From NCBI RefSeq assembly GCF_021730445.1, contig NZ_JADNRM010000005.1, positions 89,403-153,402 on the forward strand: a stretch of 64,000 bases of DNA, in the 5' to 3' direction. This document shows positions 27,792 to 36,826 of this stretch, one piece after another; positions within the stretch are counted from its first letter, which is position 1, and each line of letters begins with the position of its first letter. This DNA comes from Phocaeicola faecalis. GTDB taxonomy: Bacteria; Bacteroidota; Bacteroidia; Bacteroidales; Bacteroidaceae. Made by a program: the position numbers and the translations under genes. The notes beneath the pieces were generated by a model. That model searched no databases. It had not been told where the DNA came from and saw only the letters and a program-made list of their open reading frames with translations.

Positions 27792-28349
27792 TTAAATCGT
27801 ATCCTCCTCATGCAAAGCCGGATCATAAAGCATCGCAGTACAGATACAGAACTTACGGTTCTTTGCCACCAATATATCGTGATTGGTACATCCTTCACAG
27901 CCTTTCCAAAACGCTTCATCATCCGTCAATTCATTGAATGTAACGGGAACATAGCCCAGTTCAGTATTCATTTTCATTACAGCTGCACCGCTGGTCAGAC
28001 TGAAAATCTTAGCCTTCGGCCATCGTAAACGCGCCAAGCGGAAAGACGCCGCTTTAATGCGTTTTGCCAAGCCCAAGCCACGATAATCAGGATGAACAAT
28101 CAATCCCGACGTGGCTACATACTGCTTGTTTCCCCACGATTCAATATAGGTAAAACCTGCAAACTCCTCACCACATAAAGCGATAATCGCTTTTCCTTCT
28201 CTCATTTTAGTCGCCACATATTCATGTGTGCGTTCTGCGATGCCCGTTCCGCGTACCTTAGCTGCTTCCCTGATGGTATCTAAAATCTTATCAACGTAAA
28301 CTTCATGTGAGGCATCAGCCACCATCACATCAACTTGTTTAGCATCCAT
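27792..28349 (-). CDS. GNAT acyltransferase, candidate N-acylglutamate synthase
   Basis: A 185-residue GNAT-fold protein. The CoA-binding motif A is visible as LIVHPDYRGLGLAKRIKAASFRLA (about residues 87-110; RGLGLA is the pyrophosphate loop). An N-terminal strand set (VMVADASHEVYVDKILDTI) and a Cys-rich tail (WKGCEGCTNHDILVAKNRKFCICTAML) complete it. It sits between argR and argG in the arginine operon. To my knowledge, mutant studies in B. thetaiotaomicron linked the equivalent gene to the first acylation of glutamate, which classical argA or argJ performs elsewhere. The sequence shows only the fold and the operon position. The Cys-rich tail is unusual for a GNAT and could bind a metal. Confidence 0.8.
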   Translation of the reverse strand: MDAKQVDVMVADASHEVYVDKILDTIREAAKVRGTGIAERTHEYVATKMREGKAIIALCGEEFAGFTYIESWGNKQYVATSGLIVHPDYRGLGLAKRIKAASFRLARLRWPKAKIFSLTSGAAVMKMNTELGYVPVTFNELTDDEAFWKGCEGCTNHDILVAKNRKFCICTAMLYDPALHEEDTI

Positions 28350-28369
28350 TTCTTATTCTATATTATTTT

Positions 28370-28846
28370 TTATTGTATATTCGGTATAATGAGTGAGAGC
28401 GCATTCTTCACTCCTGTCTTTGTGCAGCCTTCGCGTATCACAAGTATAATAGTATCATCTCCGGCAATAGTACCCAAAATCTCATCAAACTCTTTATTGT
28501 CAATGTCATAAGCCAAACTGCTGGCATAACCGGGACGAGTTTTGATTACAGCCAGATTTGCCGAAAATTCAATGGAGATAAACCCATTATGCATCAATAA
28601 TTCGCTGGCCGAATGTTGTTCGGTCATACGCTTGTACATTGTATTGTTAGGTAATACATATACATAATTTCCATTCATACTGGCAGCCTTAGCAACTTTC
28701 AATTGTTTCAAGTCACGTGACAACGTAGCCTGTGTCAAGCGGAAACCCTCTTTTGCCAATTCTTGCAACAACTCTTCCTGACTTCCTATTTCCTTGCTGG
28801 AAACTATAATTTTGATGGCATCAAGTCTACTATTCTTGCTCTTCAT
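28370..28846 (-). CDS. argR: Arginine repressor
   Basis: A 158-residue ArgR. The N-terminal winged helix (about residues 1-70, QEELLQELAKEGFRLTQATLSRDLKQLKVAK) contains the ArgR SRD recognition helix. The C-terminal domain holds the arginine-binding and hexamer segment (GTIAGDDTIILVIREG; GDDT is the Asp pair contacting arginine). It is the first gene of the operon and thus likely autoregulated. An ARG-box-like site lies 2 bases upstream of the start codon and a -7 box just beyond. Confidence 0.95.
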   Translation of the reverse strand: MKSKNSRLDAIKIIVSSKEIGSQEELLQELAKEGFRLTQATLSRDLKQLKVAKAASMNGNYVYVLPNNTMYKRMTEQHSASELLMHNGFISIEFSANLAVIKTRPGYASSLAYDIDNKEFDEILGTIAGDDTIILVIREGCTKTGVKNALSLIIPNIQ

Positions 28847-28848
28847 AC

Positions 28849-28862
28849 TGCATAATTATTCT
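28849..28862 (-). promoter_or_regulatory. ARG-box-like operator at the argR start
   Basis: On the minus strand AGAATAATTATGCA matches the classical ARG box half-consensus TGAATAATTATTCA at 12 of 14 positions. It lies between the inferred transcript start and the argR ATG, a good place for autorepression of the whole operon. Confidence 0.6.
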
Positions 28863-28872
28863 AATTCGGCTG

Positions 28873-28880
28873 CAAAATTA
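28873..28880 (-). promoter_or_regulatory. -7 box of the arginine operon promoter
   Basis: TAATTTTG on the minus strand fits TAnnTTTG, 26 bases upstream of the argR start. A second possible ArgR half-site (TGCATATTC) lies further upstream near 28930. Confidence 0.55.
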
Positions 28881-28974
28881 CGCATTATCTGGGAATATAG
28901 ATACAAAAACCGGAATATTTTTGCGCGAATATGCAAAAAAAGTAGTGCTGAAGTTGCATTTTAACCGGAAAGAG

Positions 28975-31227
28975 TCACACCTGACAAGGAAGTACGATAG
29001 AAAAACAGCTACCTTTGCCTACTTCCGACCATAACTCAATCTTTCCGTGAAGCTTCTCAATGATGGCTTTACAGATAGAAAGCCCTAATCCTGTACCCTG
29101 TGCAAACTCATCTTGTTTATAAAAACGACTAAAAATTATGTTCCGTTCTTCGGCAGGAATACCTTTTCCGGTATCTTCTACATAAATATACACTTCTGAA
29201 GTTGCTTTTGCATATTCCCATCCCAACTTGATATATCCTTGCTGTGTAAACTTGCAAGCGTTATTCAAGAAATTGGTGAGCACCTGCATCACTCGTCCTC
29301 TGTCCACATAAATCCGGGGAGAAACTCCCGAAGGAATCTCTTTCAAGAATTGCAAGCAAGAAGGGATTAACACGCTATGTGTCTGATAAACATCATTCAC
29401 CAACTCACTGACATCACACATAGTATAATCGAAAGACATTTGTCCCGAATCAAGACGGGAGATTTCAAGAATATCATTTATCAGTTTCAGCAACTGCTCC
29501 GTATTCACATTAATGATATTAACATATTCCTGCTTTTCCTCTTTTGATAAATCCTCCTCAGCGTTAATCACATTGGCAAACCCGACAATGGCATTCAAGG
29601 GAGTGCGTATCTCATGACTCATGTTAGTAAGAAAAGACTCTTTCAATTCTGCTTTTTCTGCCAATCTTCGTGCTTCCTCCAGTTCATGTTCCTTATTCTT
29701 TATATTCTGCACATTGAGCAACAATCCGGCAGTCCGGTACTCTCCGGTAGCCAACCGAGTAGTAGTATAACGGAATTCCCACCATTGATACCCTTTATCA
29801 TTGAAATCACAACGCACCTGCACTATTTTCTTTTTGGCATACAAATGTTCTTTCCAATCATTATAAATAATTTCCTTGTCATTCGGGTGAGTCACTTCAA
29901 CCAAATCTTCTATCGTCAATTTCCCATCCGGCATATTCTGTGATTTCCAAAATGCAGTTTCAAACACAAGAGATTCATTCTGTAGTTTCCATGCAAACGT
30001 ATTACTTCCCTCAATAGCCAGTTCCAATGTCTCATTCTTATCTGCAAGGTCCAGAAGTACACGTTTTTTCCTTCTCTGCTCACGAAGATAGAGAAACAAT
30101 AGCCACGAAATGATTAAGCCAACCCAGATTGTTATCGAAATAACCAAGAATAACCACAACACCGGATATTCGTCCTTAAAGGGAATATTTATAATTTTAC
30201 AATAACCGGGGATTCTGTCTTTCCCCCAACCCAGCTGAGCCATAACATTCCAATCCACCACATAATCCTTGCGGCTTTCCCTAATGGGCAACTTAGAAAT
30301 ATTTTCACCATTCAGCAACCTGACAGCCGTCTCTACCTCCTCTTCCACTTGCGTATCAAGCATAGTCAAATAACCTCCCAATAACTTTTCTTTTTGTCCA
30401 AACCCATCATTTATCATCGTCAAAGTAAGTCCCTGAGCCAGATTACTGACATTGACAGTCGTAAAGTCACGCTTACACTGCAAATAGCAACTATTATGTT
30501 GATATTTACTCATATTCCAAGCTAAATAACCATTCGTAGAATTGCGCATGGGAATATAATGAAAAGTCAGTTTATGAGTCCGTTCCAATTTCAACTCCGC
30601 CGTTTTCCGGTCCATAATCCACAAGATATTTTCATCTTTCAACTGCCTATGCATATCTGCCTCTATTTTTTTATCAAAGAAAGTAGAATCCATAACGGCA
30701 AAGAAGTGCACTTCATCTCCCAATAGCGCTTTGGCAAAATCTATATTTTTCTTGATTTCCATCTTGTCATGAAAGCCTGTAACATTCGGATATTGCCTTA
30801 TCAATGGCCAGTTGGGATAATTCACTCCTCCAAACACAATAGGAATCTTCTTCAAATAAGGATGCCCGCACTTCAATAAAGAATATGTGGCCTGGTCTTC
30901 ATTTACTAAAATCAGTTCAGGATGCCAAGACCGGACTGAATCTATCATATAATACATTCTTTCCAACTCCGCCTGTGCTAAATAAGACTCACAATCCAAA
31001 TAGAATACACGTAAGTCCACCTCCATATTCCTTTTAGCAAAAGCATCTGCTATTTTCCGGTTAAAATCCGGATATGCGGCATAACTCTCTTCGTATGAAT
31101 GTATCACCAGCACACGTCTGGCTACTCCTCCCCATCCCGACAATGTACAGGCTAACAATGCCCATGTCAATAACATCAACTGTCTTCCAATCCTGCTCAT
31201 AAATTTCCTGCGGCTATTTATCATCAT
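28975..31227 (-). CDS. Sensor histidine kinase with ABC-substrate-binding-like sensor and PAS domain
   Basis: A 750-residue membrane kinase. The N-terminal periplasmic part (about residues 35-345) begins RVLVIHSYEESYAAYPDFNRKI and contains SWHPELILVNEDQAT and IPIVFGGVNYPNW, a pattern like the ABC-transporter substrate-binding (periplasmic binding) fold. A transmembrane helix (about 365-387), a PAS-like domain (about 400-505), a phosphoacceptor domain with His538 (NMSHEIRTPLNAI) and an intact ATPase domain (NFLNNACKFT, DTGKGI, GTGLGLSIC) follow. It has no receiver domain. Its start overlaps the upstream degenerate kinase by 14 bases, making it the third gene of a leftward kinase operon. A small solute is the likely signal. 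Confidence 0.9.
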   Translation of the reverse strand: MMINSRRKFMSRIGRQLMLLTWALLACTLSGWGGVARRVLVIHSYEESYAAYPDFNRKIADAFAKRNMEVDLRVFYLDCESYLAQAELERMYYMIDSVRSWHPELILVNEDQATYSLLKCGHPYLKKIPIVFGGVNYPNWPLIRQYPNVTGFHDKMEIKKNIDFAKALLGDEVHFFAVMDSTFFDKKIEADMHRQLKDENILWIMDRKTAELKLERTHKLTFHYIPMRNSTNGYLAWNMSKYQHNSCYLQCKRDFTTVNVSNLAQGLTLTMINDGFGQKEKLLGGYLTMLDTQVEEEVETAVRLLNGENISKLPIRESRKDYVVDWNVMAQLGWGKDRIPGYCKIINIPFKDEYPVLWLFLVISITIWVGLIISWLLFLYLREQRRKKRVLLDLADKNETLELAIEGSNTFAWKLQNESLVFETAFWKSQNMPDGKLTIEDLVEVTHPNDKEIIYNDWKEHLYAKKKIVQVRCDFNDKGYQWWEFRYTTTRLATGEYRTAGLLLNVQNIKNKEHELEEARRLAEKAELKESFLTNMSHEIRTPLNAIVGFANVINAEEDLSKEEKQEYVNIINVNTEQLLKLINDILEISRLDSGQMSFDYTMCDVSELVNDVYQTHSVLIPSCLQFLKEIPSGVSPRIYVDRGRVMQVLTNFLNNACKFTQQGYIKLGWEYAKATSEVYIYVEDTGKGIPAEERNIIFSRFYKQDEFAQGTGLGLSICKAIIEKLHGKIELWSEVGKGSCFSIVLPCQV

Positions 31228-33199
31228 ACGGATAAGTAAAAGTTACCGAAGGGCCTTGTTTTGCCTGCTCGTCTACTTTATAATACCCTCCAAAATAATG
31301 AATGAAGTGAGCATTTATCTCATTACGAATCATAGCTGTTTTATTCTCAAAACGCTCCTTTGCCAATGGTGTATTGACAACCGTCACCAGTAAAAGGGAT
31401 TTTTCATCTATACGCTTTACAGTTATATCCGAATGATAAAATTCCGTATCGACAGTAGAGACAGTCAAACTCTCTAATAAAGAAAGTAAACGCGCCCGGT
31501 CTGTTCTGACCGTCTGTGTCTCCAAATCAGTACGTAGCTCTGCATGCACACAGTTCTGCGCATTTTTATTAGCTTCCTCTATCACTGCACGAAACAGACT
31601 GACAAAGTCACAACGCTCTTCCACATACTTTATTTTCCCCGACTCAAGACGAGACAACTCAAGAATATTATTCACATAGTCCAACAACTGCGTGGCATTC
31701 TCCTGAACAATCTTATTATAAGTGAATTTAGTCTCTTCATCCAAACAATCCGCATCAGCCAGAATCTCGGCAAAACCGACCACTGCATTCAAAGGAGTCC
31801 GTATATCATGACTGATTTCAAGTTTTAACCGTTCCTTGGCCAAATTGTCGGCATGAGAAAGTTCGGCAGCCCTTATCGCCTCCTTCTCCGCCACAGCTAT
31901 TTTCTTGGATAAATAGCCGGTATAAAGATAAAACAGGAGCATCAGAACCAGCAGTACACTCAGAATCGTTATCGCCCGAAGATAATTCATATTGGCAATC
32001 TTCTGCTTTTCCATCAGCAGTTCATTGATTTGAAACTTCTCTTTTACCTGTTCCAACTGGCTGGTGGTAGTAGCTATATTCAACGAATCCTGTTTATGCA
32101 GCAAAAGCTTCAAAGTATTGATACCTCCGTTCCAATCCCCCTTGTCGCGCAGTATTAAAGACTTATAAAAAATAAGAGTTTCGAATACATCTATATGGCC
32201 TTTTTCCACAAACGGAGCAACCTGATCAATCAATGCAAGCCCTTGGTCATATTTTTGTGTCCGCGCATAATATTGCATTTCCATCAATTGGATATTCAGC
32301 CAATACACCGAATCCACTTCCGGAGTAAGCAACGCTTTAGACTTTTCAAGGGCTTCAATAGTTTTGGGATAATTCTTTTTATTCATGTAATAGTTGACGT
32401 ACTTAATCTGGCAATCCACCATTACATCCCTCCAATTATTAAGCGTTTTCGGTTCCTTTTCCACAACTCCACCCAATAAATCATCCATTTTCTTCAAATA
32501 AAACAAAACCGAATCCCGCTTCCAGGTACTCGAATCCCGCTTCGCTCTATAAGCATATTGCCTTGACAAACGAGAAAGAATATCAATGTGCAAACCCAAT
32601 TTAGTATATCTTCTGCATGCCCGATAGCCTTTTAAGAGAGCAGCAAGCGCCTCATCCGGGCGGTTGGAAGTAGCATAGGTACATCCCAAACTGTTATATG
32701 CAGCCACTATTCCATTATTACAGTGACGCTCTTCCGATTCTTTCAATACTTCCCGAGCTACAAAAACCGCCTTTTCATTCATCTTTTTAGAAGCCAGTAC
32801 GCGACTGACGGCAGCCTTTTGTTCTAGATAATAATCATACTTGCCTATCTTGGAAGCAAGTTCCTGCAGTTTGTCCACCCAAAACGTAATACTATCCAAA
32901 TCATGTTTTTTATCATAGCAGACAGCCAGATAATAAGCGCCCAAATTCTCATAATATATATTCTGCTGTTTACGTGCTTCTTCATAAAGGTGTCTGGCAA
33001 AAAACACATTATAAGGAGGATTCTGATGCAAGTATGCCGCATCCAGCAAGACAAACAAACGGGAAGTGTCTGCTGGCAAATGTTCCACTTTCCTCATCAG
33101 ACTGTCACGAAAAGCAATCGTATCATCTCCCTTCCAGCCCCGAGAGAAGAGGCATGAAAAAGAAATCAGACAAGATATCAGTGTTATAATTTTTTTCAT
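31214..33199 (-). CDS. Sensor kinase-like protein with degenerate ATPase domain (type B' of the mirrored pairs)
   Basis: A 661-residue paralogue of the product of 21484-23442. Shared segments include LPADTSRL near the N-terminus and VNTPLA..., FGGYYKV and TFTYPYDD near the end. It has a signal peptide, helical repeats (about residues 30-385), a transmembrane helix (about 398-420) and a phosphoacceptor domain that keeps His464 (EISHDIRTPLNAV). The ATPase domain has lost the N box (the place reads ESLTVSTVDTEF) and both glycine motifs, so ATP binding is unlikely. The His could still be phosphorylated by a partner such as the kinases on either side. It lies 15 bases behind the active kinase gene at 33215-35101. 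Confidence 0.85.
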   Translation of the reverse strand: MKKIITLISCLISFSCLFSRGWKGDDTIAFRDSLMRKVEHLPADTSRLFVLLDAAYLHQNPPYNVFFARHLYEEARKQQNIYYENLGAYYLAVCYDKKHDLDSITFWVDKLQELASKIGKYDYYLEQKAAVSRVLASKKMNEKAVFVAREVLKESEERHCNNGIVAAYNSLGCTYATSNRPDEALAALLKGYRACRRYTKLGLHIDILSRLSRQYAYRAKRDSSTWKRDSVLFYLKKMDDLLGGVVEKEPKTLNNWRDVMVDCQIKYVNYYMNKKNYPKTIEALEKSKALLTPEVDSVYWLNIQLMEMQYYARTQKYDQGLALIDQVAPFVEKGHIDVFETLIFYKSLILRDKGDWNGGINTLKLLLHKQDSLNIATTTSQLEQVKEKFQINELLMEKQKIANMNYLRAITILSVLLVLMLLFYLYTGYLSKKIAVAEKEAIRAAELSHADNLAKERLKLEISHDIRTPLNAVVGFAEILADADCLDEETKFTYNKIVQENATQLLDYVNNILELSRLESGKIKYVEERCDFVSLFRAVIEEANKNAQNCVHAELRTDLETQTVRTDRARLLSLLESLTVSTVDTEFYHSDITVKRIDEKSLLLVTVVNTPLAKERFENKTAMIRNEINAHFIHYFGGYYKVDEQAKQGPSVTFTYPYDDK

Positions 33200-33214
33200 G
33201 TTATGATACTCTGC

Positions 33215-35101
33215 TTATAATAACATCGATTTATACTTTAACGGATGAGTGAAACAAAAACGTGCCCCTCGGGTATAGTCTCCGTCAATCCATATCCTAC
33301 CACCTACAAATTTCACAATCAACTGACAAATGGAAAGCCCCAAACCGCTACCCTGCACAAATTCATTCAACTTTTCAAAACGCTCGAAAATAAGTTTCTG
33401 CTTCTCCTTCGGGATGCCGCAACCGGTATCCGACACCGAAAAAAAAGCCGTCCCATCATTTGCCATTTCAAGTTTGAGCACGATAGAACCTTCTTTAGTA
33501 AACTTAACAGCATTCACCAGCAAATTTATTAACACCTGTCTCAGCCTCGAATCATCCGTTTCGAGCTCCAACGAAGCCAAATCAGTCTCAAACTCCAGCT
33601 TCACATTCAGTTTATAAGAGGCGCGTATAGTTTCTATTACTTCGTAACATATCTTTACCGCATCATACTCCTTTATATTGAACTGAATATTATCCTCTTC
33701 AAAATCCGACAAGTCAAGTATATCATTTATCAGTTTCAGCAGTTGGTGCGAGTTGACACGAATAATCTCACAAGCTTGCTTACGGGAGTCATCATCCATG
33801 CCCATGTCCTCCTCCGACGCCAACAAAGTAGAGAAACCCACAATAGCATTTAACGGCGTACGCACTTCATGGCTCATATTAGAAAGGAACATATTCTTTT
33901 TGCGAATAGCATTCTCCGCCTTCCGCCTCATCTCCTCCTGCTTTCTTTTCGATTCTCGCAGTTTAAATATCTTCTTCCAACTCAGAAAGATAAGATAAAA
34001 CAGTACCAAGACACAAACAGCAATTCCGGTCACATAATAACGGTTGGACAAAGTACGCCGATGTTCATTCATAAACTTCAACCGGTCCGCCTGAAACCGG
34101 GTACAAAGTTGGTCTATCTCTTTAGGATAAGTTTCCGTAAATACAGATTTTGTATAAGTATAAACAGACACAAACTGCTTAAAAGCCTCTTGCTCCTCGC
34201 CCATCATCACATACAGTTCTGCCTTATTGCGCATCGCATCAATATACAATCCGCGATTCCTTTGCGATGTCTTCCCATTAAAGAAACGGTCATAAGAGCC
34301 CAGCGCCTTTTCATATTCCCCCTTACTCTCATAATAAGCAGCCTCAGTTATCAACAGATGCTGGATAACCCCCACCGGCAACATCGGTTCCAGTTTCCAT
34401 GCTTCCTTCAAGGACTTGTCGGCTTCGTCCGGCACACCCGCTTGAATACAATAATAAGCATTATAATTATGAAAAAGTGCCTGTTCCACCGGAGATAAGT
34501 CCGCCGGCGGATACCCATTTATGCGTTCGATATACAGTTTAGCCTTCTCAACCTTTTTCAGGTGAAGAAGATTATCCACCAATTGCGTCAGTAGTATTTT
34601 CGTCAGAATCTGATTATCCGAAGGATCATTTAACTGCCTGAAAGCCTCTTCGAGTGATGTTTCCGCTTCCTCCAACCGGTTCATGTAACTATACACCTCA
34701 CCAATTGCATTGAGCGACATCGCCATACCGAATTTGTGGTTCATAGCCTGAGCCTTGGAGTACATCATATCACTTTGGGCAATGGCAATACGACTCTCCC
34801 CTCTAAGGATATGCGAACGGATTACAATCCTTCTCAATTCAAAATACTCATCATACTTGCCTATGGAATCCAACACGGTCGCCAGACTGTCACCCAAAAG
34901 AGCGATACTGTCATTCCTCTCTGTATGGATAAAACCGGCATTTTGTCTGAATGAATGGATATAACTTTTTTGCAATTCATCAGGTTGAGCCTGCTGTCGA
35001 TCAGCATCCCATGCTCTTGCCAGACCAATATTTGTCAAGCATAATAAAGAGAGAACAATAAGATGTCCGACTATTCTTTTCATTCTTAATAAAACCTTCA
35101 T
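33215..35101 (-). CDS. Tetratricopeptide sensor histidine kinase (type A' of the mirrored pairs)
   Basis: A 628-residue kinase, paralogue of the product of 19631-21487. It has a signal peptide, tetratricopeptide-like repeats (about residues 65-320), a transmembrane helix (YYVTGIAVCVLVLFYLIFLSW, about 350-370), a coiled coil, His411 in NMSHEVRTPLNAI, and intact ATPase motifs (NLLVNAVKFT, DTGCGI, GSGLGLSIC). It has no receiver domain. It is the first gene of the leftward operon with the degenerate kinase and the PAS kinase. Its promoter shows a TTTG-N20-TACCTTCG arrangement. The signal is unknown. Confidence 0.9.
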   Translation of the reverse strand: MKVLLRMKRIVGHLIVLSLLCLTNIGLARAWDADRQQAQPDELQKSYIHSFRQNAGFIHTERNDSIALLGDSLATVLDSIGKYDEYFELRRIVIRSHILRGESRIAIAQSDMMYSKAQAMNHKFGMAMSLNAIGEVYSYMNRLEEAETSLEEAFRQLNDPSDNQILTKILLTQLVDNLLHLKKVEKAKLYIERINGYPPADLSPVEQALFHNYNAYYCIQAGVPDEADKSLKEAWKLEPMLPVGVIQHLLITEAAYYESKGEYEKALGSYDRFFNGKTSQRNRGLYIDAMRNKAELYVMMGEEQEAFKQFVSVYTYTKSVFTETYPKEIDQLCTRFQADRLKFMNEHRRTLSNRYYVTGIAVCVLVLFYLIFLSWKKIFKLRESKRKQEEMRRKAENAIRKKNMFLSNMSHEVRTPLNAIVGFSTLLASEEDMGMDDDSRKQACEIIRVNSHQLLKLINDILDLSDFEEDNIQFNIKEYDAVKICYEVIETIRASYKLNVKLEFETDLASLELETDDSRLRQVLINLLVNAVKFTKEGSIVLKLEMANDGTAFFSVSDTGCGIPKEKQKLIFERFEKLNEFVQGSGLGLSICQLIVKFVGGRIWIDGDYTRGARFCFTHPLKYKSMLL

Positions 35102-35116
35102 ATATTTTTCACTTAG

Positions 35117-35148
35117 CGAAGGTATTGATATTCTGCCATTTCACCAAA
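35117..35148 (-). promoter_or_regulatory. Promoter of the leftward kinase operon
   Basis: On the minus strand TTTG (35148-35145), 20 bases, then TACCTTCG (35124-35117): a full -33 and near-consensus -7 pair, 15 bases upstream of the first kinase ATG. Confidence 0.55.
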
Positions 35149-35249
35149 GAAGTTACAAGAAAAGTAAGAATAATATGTTTTAGGGCATTTACCACACAAT
35201 CGAACTGTTATTCTATCAAAAAAAAGAAGAGCAGTTTAAAAGAATGAAC

Positions 35250-35257
35250 TATTTTTG
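35250..35257 (+). promoter_or_regulatory. -7 box for the rhamnulokinase gene
   Basis: TATTTTTG fits TAnnTTTG, 38 bases upstream of the kinase ATG. Confidence 0.6.
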
Positions 35258-35295
35258 CAGTATCATTAATTCCTTAAATTATCAATTGCAGAAAC

Positions 35296-36777
35296 ATGGA
35301 ACACACTTATTTCTTTGCGGTAGACCTGGGTGCCACCAGCGGACGAACCATTTTGGGCTGTCTGGGAGACGGCAAATTAGAGCTGAAAGAGGTTACCCGC
35401 TTTCCGAATCATATAATAGAGACCTGCGGGCATTGTTACTGGGACATCTATGCCCTTTACCGCGAAATCATCAACGGACTCAAAGTAATAGCCAAGGACA
35501 ACATTCCCATCCGCTCCATCGGCATTGACACATGGGGAGTGGATTTCGTACTAATCGGTAAAGACGGTGAACTGCTCCGCAATCCCTATTGCTATCGCGA
35601 TCCGCACACGGTAGGAGCTCCCGAAGAGTATTTCACGCATATTCCGCGCGAAAGAGTATATGATATTACCGGCATTCAGATAATGAACTTCAATTCATTG
35701 TTCCAGTTATCGACACTTCACCGCCATCACTGCACAGCATTGGAAGCAGCAGACAAGATTCTCTTTATGCCCGACGCATTGGGCTATATGCTCACCGGCA
35801 AAATGGTCACGGAATATACGATTGCCTCTACTTCACAAATTCTGAATCCGCGTACCAAACGCTTTGAAAAAGAACTGTTGGACGTAGTGGGAGTTAAAGA
35901 AGAACAATTCGGCCGGTTTGTCTTCCCCGGAGAACAAATCGGAGTACTGACGGAAGAGGTACAGCAACTGACCGGCTTGGGGGCTGTTCCCGTCATTGCG
36001 ATAGCCGGACACGATACAGCCTCGGCCGTGGCAGCAGTACCGGCTCAAAATGAGAAGTTTGCTTATCTAAGCTCAGGCACATGGAGTTTGATGGGTATTG
36101 AAGTAAAAGATGCCATTATCAACAAGGAAAGCTACGAACAGAACTTCACCAACGAAGGGGGAGTGGAAGGCACTACCCGGTTTCTGAAAAATATCTGCGG
36201 CATGTGGTTGCTCGAACGATGCCGTAAGGAATGGGAAGCAGCCAATAACAATTATTCTTATGCCGAATTGATTGATGCAGCTTTGGCAGCACCCGCTTTC
36301 CGCAGTCTTATCAATCCGGATGCACCGTGTTTTCAAAACCCGGCATCCATGATTAAAGCTATCGCCGAATATTGCAGACAGACCAATCAGCCTGTCCCCG
36401 AAACGTATGGAGAAATAACCCGTTGCATCTTCGATAGTTTATCCATGCGCTACAAACAGATATTCAGTGTGCTGCAAAAGATTGCGCCATTCCCTATCGA
36501 AAAATTACACATAATCGGCGGAGGCTCGCGAAACAATTTGCTCAACCAATTCACCTGCAATGCAGTAGGTGTTCCTGTCATGGCAGGACCGAGTGAAGGA
36601 ACCGCTATCGGCAATATCATGCTGCAGGCAAAAGCAAATGGATTGGTAAACGACATTGCTGCCATGCGTCGCCTTATCAGCACCTCTGTCGAAACTGCTT
36701 CCTTTGAGCCGCAGAATGCAACACAGTGGGAAGAAGCTTATAATAAATATCTTGCCTGCTACAGAGAAGATATTTAA
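35296..36777 (+). CDS. rhaB: L-rhamnulose kinase
   Basis: A 493-residue FGGY-family sugar kinase that phosphorylates L-rhamnulose with ATP. The N-terminal phosphate motif is AVDLGATSGRTILG, the GIDTWGVDFVLI segment holds the catalytic-base Asp region, and AGHDTASAVAAVPA plus YLSSGTWSLMG form the second ATPase lobe. IIGGGSRNNLLNQFTCNA and GPSEGTAIGN near the end complete the adenosine site. The length is typical of RhaB. The adjacent class II aldolase of RhaD size supports rhamnose rather than fucose or xylulose. Bacteroides literature calls this gene rhaK. The isomerase and permease expected beside it are not in the window. Confidence 0.9.
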   Translation: MEHTYFFAVDLGATSGRTILGCLGDGKLELKEVTRFPNHIIETCGHCYWDIYALYREIINGLKVIAKDNIPIRSIGIDTWGVDFVLIGKDGELLRNPYCYRDPHTVGAPEEYFTHIPRERVYDITGIQIMNFNSLFQLSTLHRHHCTALEAADKILFMPDALGYMLTGKMVTEYTIASTSQILNPRTKRFEKELLDVVGVKEEQFGRFVFPGEQIGVLTEEVQQLTGLGAVPVIAIAGHDTASAVAAVPAQNEKFAYLSSGTWSLMGIEVKDAIINKESYEQNFTNEGGVEGTTRFLKNICGMWLLERCRKEWEAANNNYSYAELIDAALAAPAFRSLINPDAPCFQNPASMIKAIAEYCRQTNQPVPETYGEITRCIFDSLSMRYKQIFSVLQKIAPFPIEKLHIIGGGSRNNLLNQFTCNAVGVPVMAGPSEGTAIGNIMLQAKANGLVNDIAAMRRLISTSVETASFEPQNATQWEEAYNKYLACYREDI

Positions 36778-36784
36778 TATTTGC

Positions 36785-36792
36785 TATATTTG
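36785..36792 (+). promoter_or_regulatory. -7 box between kinase and aldolase genes
   Basis: TATATTTG fits TAnnTTTG, 34 bases upstream of the aldolase ATG; suggests the aldolase has a second promoter of its own. Confidence 0.5.
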
Positions 36793-36826
36793 TAAATTAC
36801 AGAACAATCAAATTAAAACAAGAAAT

